DNA from: Fonsecaea monophora
Taxonomy: Eukaryota > Ascomycota > Eurotiomycetes > Chaetothyriales > Herpotrichiellaceae
Assembly (NCBI RefSeq): GCF_001642475.1
Contig: NW_019173970.1
Location: forward strand, 206,438 to 270,437
Length of the DNA: 64,000 bases
Reading direction: 5' to 3'
Part shown: piece after piece, positions 57,390 to 64,000 of the stretch
Layout of the letters: the number at the start of each line of letters is the position of its first letter
How positions within the stretch are numbered: position 1 is the stretch's first letter
Translations under genes and position numbers: made by a program
Notes under the pieces: generated by a model
The model's input: the letters and a program-made list of their open reading frames with translations, nothing else
Told to the model about the DNA's origin: nothing
Database searches by the model: none

Positions 57390-58911
57390 GATTGCAGTTG
57401 GTTCGACTAGCACAGGCTCAGCAGCCGAACACAATGGTCTGAGGCAAGCTTCGAAACGACAAGCGGGAAGAAGCGGAATAGATGGCCGGTGTCTGAGGGG
57501 TGGTGGATAGTGGGGGATGAAAGTGTGTGGTCGAATTTGCCCGAAGCGGAAGAAATTGAACTGGTGGACGTTTCGGTTCTGTTGTCTAGGAAGAGTAGGG
57601 TGGACGGCTGCCGTGGTCCCAGAGTGTTTCGAGAGAATGCACAGCCCAGCGCTCAGACTCGGTGATGTTGTGCTCTTGTGTCTTATCGCATTGTTAGCCA
57701 GCGATACAAATTCTCGAGTGTAGTAGTGAGGAGTCAGATGGAAGGACATGGAGATTGGCTCAAACTCAGTGGTTCGACCACTAACAAGGTTGCTCAGATC
57801 ATCATTGGTCCCAGCCCTTAGGATGACTGCAGCGACAAAGTCGGAAGTAGTACCGAGTAATACACTAAATGTAGGGAATTGAAAAGCGGGCTTCTGTGTG
57901 TCTGCGTTGGCTGTGTTTCTGCCTCGAACCTGCCCCGACTCCAATGATGTCGTCGGGGTGATCAACGTGACCGAAATCAAAAGACAAGGCTGGGTGTTCT
58001 TTGGCACGTTCCTGGCTTTAGAATACAAATGGGGTAGACACCAGGTACAAGTGAGTACAGAGATGTGCCTCGGTTATATGGACAATTGAGTCGGATAATG
58101 CCATCGCACAAGATACAAAGCAAAAAGTTTGGAGTTCGTGGGTTAGTGGGCCAGACCTCGTAATCAACACTGAATGGTGAAGGCCAAGTCCCACTGTCTT
58201 CCCGCATTGCGAGCTTCATTCCATCCATTTCACCTTGCCTTCAATTGAGCAATTGACTGGCACGACATGGCCATCTTCACAATCTCTCTGCAAATGTACT
58301 GTTCTGGTGGTCGGAATTGCCTCCTCATCCGCCAAGGAGCTCCTTGGGGAGTACCTCGAGTTTCGCCCAAGTAAATCAACAACCTCATCTCTGCCAATTG
58401 TCTTCTGGTCCCTCTCCCTCTCCGGCAATAACGGCACAATAGCCATCATCAGTCCTAGATCTCTCCATCTGATGGGACTTATCGCCAGCTCAACTTCCTC
58501 CCCCACAACTAGCAATGCTTAATCCCCCTCATTCTCTTGTCGTCATTGGTTCTGTCAACCGCGGTGAATCCGTCCTTCGATGTTGGCCTCCCGGTAAACT
58601 ACGACGGCCCTCGAGCAACAGAGCAACCCCATGCACGCCATTTGCCGCTGTGGACGTCCTTTTTCACCTAATGCCCGGTTAAGCCATGCCCATGCCTGCC
58701 TTTAGGGATCTGCGAGCCCGAGCGACATGCGGCTGACCGTATCTTTTAATATGCGCATTCTCCAACATCCGTTTCTCGCCCTCCATTTCTTAACGTTCTT
58801 TCTTTGGCTCCATTCTTTGGGTATAAATGTTTGAATGATGACTCTGCCAGCAAATACTCGAGCTCACCTGTTCAAGTCTGATCTATATCCGTCGCTCTTC
58901 GGACTTCGCAC
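57390..58911. other. Divergent intergenic region
   Basis: About 1.5 kb between the methyltransferase and DHA1 transporter starts. Open frames here are poor candidates, apart from the possible in-frame extension of the methyltransferase at 57390-57749. Confidence 0.45.
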
Positions 58912-60843
58912 ATGGCTCATGATGGCCTCGAGAAACTCACCCCCTCGCCAGATACCGTGTGCGGTCCGGCCTCGGAGGAGAGACTGACGAAAGGGAAAGA
59001 GCATGATGACACTTTCGAAAGCCGGTCCATTCATTCTGATCATTCGGGTCATTCGACAGTCGTTATCCAGCATGATGTCGAAATCGGTCAAGCTGCACTG
59101 ACCAGGACGATAACTCCCAAACGGCCCGTTGTCAAGGTACCGCGGTCGGAAAGACGTGGTCTTTTTGCTCGTTTCTGTGTCATGGCCGAGGTCACAGAAC
59201 CCACAGATTATAGCAATAGCATAAAATGGTTCATCACCTTCGTCGTGGCCATTACTGCCGCTGCCGCCCCCGTGGCTAGTGCCATCATTTTACGTATGTT
59301 GCGTCGACCGTTAATCTTGTCGGAGTTTGCCCCTAGACTGACTCAATTGATTGCCGTTTAGCGACCCTGGATGAGGTGGCTAGATCCCTGCACACCGACG
59401 CGACCACCACCAACCTATCAGTTTCATTATATATGTTGAGCATGGCCATTTTCCCCCTCTGGTGGTCGGCTTTTTCAGAGACGGCAGGGCGCCGGACCGT
59501 CTACATCACCTCATTTGCCTTATTCATCTTGTTCTCCGTCTTGAGCGCCGTCTCCCATTCAATATCCATGTTGATAGTTATGCGACTGCTTGCTGGAGGA
59601 GCTTCGGCGTCTGTGCAAGCCGTGGGCGCTGGAACGCTCGCTGATATCTGGAAGTCACACGAGAGGGGCAGAGCGATGGGGATCTACTTCTTGGGACCTC
59701 TGTGTGGGCCATTACTGGCACCTATCGTGGGTGGTATTCTCGGCCAAGTTTGGGACTGGAGAGCAACTCAGTGGGCTCTTGCCATATACGGAGGTAAGCC
59801 CCCAACATTTCTGGCATTAAGCCAGAATTGTCTCGTCGCCTAAAAGAAACCGGCTCCTGACGCAAAATTTCAGTCCTGACTTGGGCATTGATCTTCTTCG
59901 GTCTACCTGAAACCCTCAAGATACGCAAGGATGTGACGGAGGAAGTCCTGGCGGATGTGGCATCGTCGATCAACAACAGCAGCCATCGACCTTCACTGAG
60001 TCGAACGTCGACCCGAGAAGTGATACAGGATAAGTCAAAAAAGTATTTGAAGGTTGCACGGACGTTTTTGTTGGACCCACTGAGCGTCATCCTGTACCTC
60101 CGGTTCATGCCTGTCTTGCTGACGGTGTATTACTCGGCGGTTACTTTCGGTGCGCTCTACATGCTCAACATCAGTATCCAGTATTCTTTTGAGAGGGAGC
60201 CCTACGACTTCTCGACCATCATCATCGGCTTGCTCTATCTGCCCAACTCCATCGGGTATATTCTCGCCAGTGTACTTGGCGGTCGCTGGATGGACTATAT
60301 CATGAGGCGCGAGGCGATCAAGGCAAATCGAGTGGATCAGCACGGAAAATTAATTTTTCGACCAGAAGACCGCATGCGCGAAAACGCGTGGCTAGGTGCA
60401 TTAATCTACCCTTGCGCCTTGATATGGTACGGATGGACCGTTGAGAAAGGTGTCCTGTGGGTAGCGCCGGTAAGTCAACGTGAATCACCAACACATGGGG
60501 GAACTTTGTTACATGCAAGGTACCAACGTTGACACGTGTGGTATAGGCCATTGCGAATTTCTTCTACGGCGTGGGGTCTATGCTCATCTTCGCCATGTCC
60601 ACCACTATGTTGACCGAGTTCATGCCACAACGATCCTCCTCTGGTGTTGCCTTAAATAACTTGTGCCGCAACCTTGTATCATGTGTTGGCACTGTTGTAG
60701 TGGCTCCCCTCATCGCGGCAATCGGGAATGGTTGGCTGTTTACCATTCTGGGACTTTGGGCATTATCAAGCGCCTCGGTCATTTGGGCGATGAAACGATA
60801 TGGCGAAAATTGGAGAGAAAAGATGGATCGACAGCTCAGATAA
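58912..60843 (+). CDS. MFS transporter, DHA1 (drug/polyamine:H+ antiporter) type
   Basis: Predicted 568-residue, 12-helix exporter. Exons 58912-59293, 59362-59793, 59874-60469 and 60547-60843 (1707 bases). The N-terminal ~100 residues are cytosolic and Ser/His-rich. Membrane motifs: IILPTLDEVARSL in TM1, WSAFSETAGRRTVYITSF in loop 2-3 (motif A-like), RLLAGGASASVQAVGAGTLA in TM4 (motif B) and LGPLCGPLLAPIVGGILGQ in TM5, the antiporter motif C. A central cytosolic loop has basic residues and Ser runs. It resembles Tpo/Qdr-type yeast transporters. The 12-TM motif C order supports DHA1 rather than DHA2. Plasma membrane; substrate unknown. Confidence 0.92.
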
Positions 60844-62220
60844 AACATTCAAGACCATGCAAGCCATGAGATTCATTGGGGGCCAAAACGCCCCAGGAAC
60901 TTTGTCCCAGTTAGCACGTGACTTTAAAACCCCTCGTGATTCAGGGTCACGTGCCTACCCCTCTCATCCTGCGCCCTCTTTGAACCTCAAATAAAATGCG
61001 GAGTTTGGAAGTGAGGCACCAACTCAATCCAAGCAGCCAAACAACAACACTACCAGGAGGAAGACGGCGAAGTCCTCGACAATGCTCTGCGGCACAGCAA
61101 CCTTTCTGCGGCCCGTTTGTCCATCGGCGCGAGCCGTACCAAAGTTCCCTCACGGGAGCAAAAATCTTCTCCTGCTTTCCAATTCTCTTGATTCTTCATC
61201 GCTTTACCACGAATATCCGACCACTTGTACTGTGACAAGCTCGTGATCATCGCCTCCCCTTGGGATCGCCAATGGCAGCAATCCCTCATCGGTACTGCCC
61301 ACGCCAACAAAGACACTAAAAGCTCCTTTCCTTTTCCTATGCTCCTCCCGTGCTTGAACAAGGATGCTGGCAACATCCTGTGCCTCGCCAATGAACTCCT
61401 CCACGTCTCTGGACGAACTGGCGTCAAGGGATCCAGCACACTGCATAGCCCTCTAGGAAATCGAGACACGAGACGAAGAAAAAAGTGCTTCCTTCTGGCC
61501 GCAGACATTTTTCCTGTCTGGCTGACCAGTCACCTCTGTTGGGCATCAGTCTAGGTACGACTTCCCGTCTCTACGCGATCCAATCGTCGCCCTCGCCATG
61601 CACATTTCGTCCAATTGCGGACATTTGGGCTGGATTATTCCACACACTGGTGCAGTTGTCTGACCTTGAGTCAGAACTATGCTGCTTTGTATCATTTTCC
61701 ACCCGCATATCGCCGCATGGTTTCTGCACACTTTGCCCATCCAAATATGCGCCAGACCTGCCTTTCATCGTTGACGTGGTCCAATTGCCGGGGCCTGCTA
61801 TCCCAAACAAGCGTGCCTTGATTCTCGTTCATCTTCTGGCTGAAGTGGCCCTGCTGCCCGGTGGGATGATTAATGCTTGGGCTTTGCAGGTCACCCTTCC
61901 ACTCAACCAGATTTCACACCACCATGATGCGTCCTTCAGCCACCCCTCCCCCCTCCTATACATCTTTTCGTCACTTTACGAGGTTCATGAGGGTTTCGCC
62001 CTCCAGTGTTGAGTCGGTTAGATAGCGTCATTGTGCTTTCCGACCCCTCCGCACCGTTCATGACCCCTGTGCAACAGAAAGATTGGTAGCACCGAGAAAT
62101 TGGCCTGACAGCAGTGTGCCTCTACAACCCCAGGCACACCAGCCATGGGAAAGGCTAAAAGGAGAAAGAATAAGAAGAATTTCCCTGAACCCCGGTCTGA
62201 TGAATCCAAAGACATCGGCG
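60844..62220. other. Intergenic region with CACGTG pair
   Basis: About 1.4 kb between the transporter stop and the start of the acidic repeat protein. No supported gene. It contains the inverted CACGTG pair annotated below and a short ATG frame at 62145 overlapping the next gene. Confidence 0.5.
60914..60954. promoter_or_regulatory. Inverted pair of CACGTG boxes
   Basis: GCACGTGAC (60914-60922) and GTCACGTGC (60946-60954) are exact inverted 9-bp copies, 23 bases apart. Each includes the CACGTG core bound by bHLH factors. They lie 71 bp after the transporter stop and 1.3 kb before the next gene, so the target is unclear. Confidence 0.45.
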
Positions 62221-64000
62221 ATGGCTCAGTCATACGAGTCCCAGTTCCAGTACGCCAAACTTCCTGCTTATCAATGGCAAACATTTGATCCAAGCGCCGT
62301 TACATACTCCCTTCATCCTATCATTGCTCCCGAGGAAATTGATCCCAGCAACCCTGATACTGACGACCAGTTGAAGAATGAGGAGACAGCCACCACCTCT
62401 GACGCTGTCGCAGAGCTTCCTCCCGCACCCTCCGAAAAACAACCCAAGGATATGGAGGGTGAGTTGCTTCTTGACGAAAACCCTGGCTCTTACGCTGACC
62501 ACCTTCTATAGACACCACTGTCATGAACGACGGAACGGCGCCAGAGGACACTAGCGCTGAGGAGGTAGCGAGAGATGGAGACAACGGTATTTTGCATCAA
62601 AACCCAACCCTGAAGATTCACTCTGACGTGTCCTTCAGCAGAAGTAGCACCCCCTGAGACCCCTCCCGAGGGCGAGGACGTGCAGTCTAAGGAAGATGGT
62701 GCTCCTGCCGCGAATGAAGGCGAGGCATCGGCAGATGCATCGGACACCGTCGCGGAGCCAGACCAAGAGAGACCGAAAAACGAGAATGTCGAGCAGCCTA
62801 CCGAGGGCGAACCGAAGGATCTCGGCGAAGACCAAGATCCTGCTGACTCATCTGAGGCTACCGCCGTTGATTCGGGCGACGGCGACAAACCTTCCGAACC
62901 AGAGACAGTGGTGGAGGTGGTGGAGAAGATGCAGGAAGCCGATGTTCCCCCGGAGCAAATTACTGAAGTCTTAGAAAAGGCCATGTCTGACGTCGGAGCC
63001 AGTCCTGCTTCTCCCGAGTCAGCGGCCGACATTGAACAGTCGTCGGGTGAGAGCGCAGAAAGCGCCGAAACACCCGCAATAGAAAGTGAAGAGGGTGTGT
63101 CCGATTCCACCGCAGAGCCAGCACCCGAAGATGGCGGGCCAACGGCAGAGAGCCCTGCCGATGAGGCAGAAGATCCGTCAACTTTAGATCAAGGCAAAAC
63201 CAACGACGAATCTACCGCTTCGGAGCCCATAGAAAAGGTGGAGGAAACAATTGAAGCAAGCGGAGAACCACCAGCCGACGATGCTGAGATAGAAGGGTCG
63301 CCGGACAGCACCGAAGGTGATGTCTCTGCCACAGATGCATTAGAAGCGGCAGATGATGCGCACCCTGACCCGCCGGCTGGGGAGGAAAAGCAAGGCGAAC
63401 AGGACGATAACCTGGCGCCTGAGACTGTAGAGGCTGATGGGAACGGGGACAACGACGATACAGAGGAGAACACTGCCTCCGATGATCCCGTTCCTGACGA
63501 AATAGCAGAGGAAAGTGCAGAAAAGGAGGAATCGCCAGAAGCCGGCGTTGAGGCACCAGCGGCTGGAGGGGACTCCAGCCAAGACGAAGAAGCTGCCCCA
63601 GAAGAGACGCCAATAGTAGAAAGCCCTCCCGAGGACGTACCGGCGCAAGAGGCCACGGCGGAAGAGGTCGTGGTGGAGGATGGGTCGACCAAGGAGATAC
63701 CTGCGGATGAAGATGCCACCGAAAACCACGGAGCTGAAGAAACAAAGTCAGCGGAAACCGCTGAAGACGGGTCTTTGGAGAATGCTGAAGATTCAACGAC
63801 AGGTGACGCCTCAGAGGAGGTGTCAGCGCAAGAACCATCTACTGAAGCGACTGAGGAGCCTACTGCTGAGGAGCCTACTGCTGAGGAGCCTACTGCTGAG
63901 GAGCCTGTTGAGGAGCCTGTTGAGGAGCCTGTTGAGGAGCCTGTTGAGGAGCCTGTTGAGGAGCCTGATGAGGAGCCGGTTGAGGAGCCGGTGGAGGAGC
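62221..64000 (+). CDS. Very acidic Glu/Ala/Pro-rich repeat protein, 3' end cut by window edge
   Basis: Unrecognised protein. Exons from ATG 62221 (MAQSYESQFQY; another ATG in frame at 62200) to 62458, 62512-62586, then 62639 to beyond 64000; introns of 53 and 52 bp are well formed. The first ~80 residues are ordinary in composition (LPAYQWQTFDPSAVTYSLHP). From there on the sequence is dominated by Glu, Asp, Ala, Ser and Pro with few hydrophobics, so it is probably disordered. At the right edge it becomes tandem EEPTA then EEPV units. No signal peptide, membrane helix or enzyme motif is visible in the part seen. The missing C-terminus may hold the informative domain. Without it I do not assign a function. 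Confidence 0.75.
63853..64000 (+). repeat. Tandem minisatellite encoding EEPTA/EEPV
   Basis: Three 15-bp units GAGGAGCCTACTGCT (63853-63897) switch to 12-bp units GAGGAGCCTGTT, of which eight full copies and one partial copy reach the window end. All units keep the reading frame. Confidence 0.92.

Noticed and set aside
58216..58515. 99-codon minus-strand frame in the methyltransferase/transporter gap
   Set aside because: No motif, no splice partner, and an equally long plus-strand frame over the same bases.
61050..61508. 152-codon minus-strand frame
   Set aside because: Arg/Ser/Leu-rich translation without recognisable motifs, overlapping open plus-strand frames in a promoter-like gap.

Overview
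The window is nuclear DNA of a filamentous ascomycete (Pezizomycotina). The evidence is dense spliced protein genes with short introns (about 47-177 bp) carrying GTRNGT donors and YAG acceptors, three Zn2Cys6 transcription factors, a class III chitin synthase, a PDR-type ABC pump, an Slt2/MpkA-type MAP kinase and an Opy2-type anchor. A Eurotiomycete, perhaps Chaetothyriales, is a guess from the overall gene style and is not proven here. I recognise 25 protein genes, and almost all could be joined across introns into uninterrupted frames. I saw no tRNA, rRNA, CRISPR array or intact transposon.

Left part (1-26 kb). A Baeyer-Villiger monooxygenase, cut by the left edge, diverges from a two-domain protein that fuses an aminoglycoside-phosphotransferase-like kinase to a CrtC/AttH-like (DUF7064/7065-type) domain. 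A convergent gap of about 1.6 kb follows, then a PDR ABC transporter, a BTB/POZ protein, a small NAD(P)-binding protein, the NEDD8-conjugating enzyme UBC12 and a class III chitin synthase. A 2.8-kb gene-poor stretch with possible relic coding sequence comes next. After it lie an Opy2-like membrane anchor and the DNA primase small subunit, which has an MluI cell-cycle box upstream.

Middle part (26-47 kb) is the accessory, metabolism-like region. It holds an amidohydrolase-2 protein divergent from a Zn2Cys6 factor, then a second Zn2Cys6 factor followed by a short-chain dehydrogenase with a mitochondrial-type presequence. That dehydrogenase diverges from a sugar porter. Next is a lysozyme/SLT-fold protein with a long Gly-rich and Tyr-Glu repeat N-terminus. 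An alpha-glucoside-type sugar porter then diverges from a third Zn2Cys6 factor, and the block closes with a dienelactone-hydrolase-like/SnoaL fusion. No polyketide synthase, NRPS or terpene synthase backbone is present, so this is not a classical secondary-metabolite cluster.

Right part (48-64 kb) is mostly housekeeping: HAS1 RNA helicase, a secreted sedolisin (tripeptidyl peptidase), the cell-wall-integrity MAP kinase, an OTUD6-type deubiquitinase, a thiol-methyltransferase-like enzyme, a DHA1 drug/polyamine transporter, and a very acidic repeat protein that runs off the right edge.

The most unusual items are the repeat-fronted lysozyme-fold protein, the kinase/CrtC-like fusion beside a Baeyer-Villiger enzyme, the hydrolase/SnoaL fusion without a visible nucleophile, and an amidohydrolase lacking the usual HxH metal motif.
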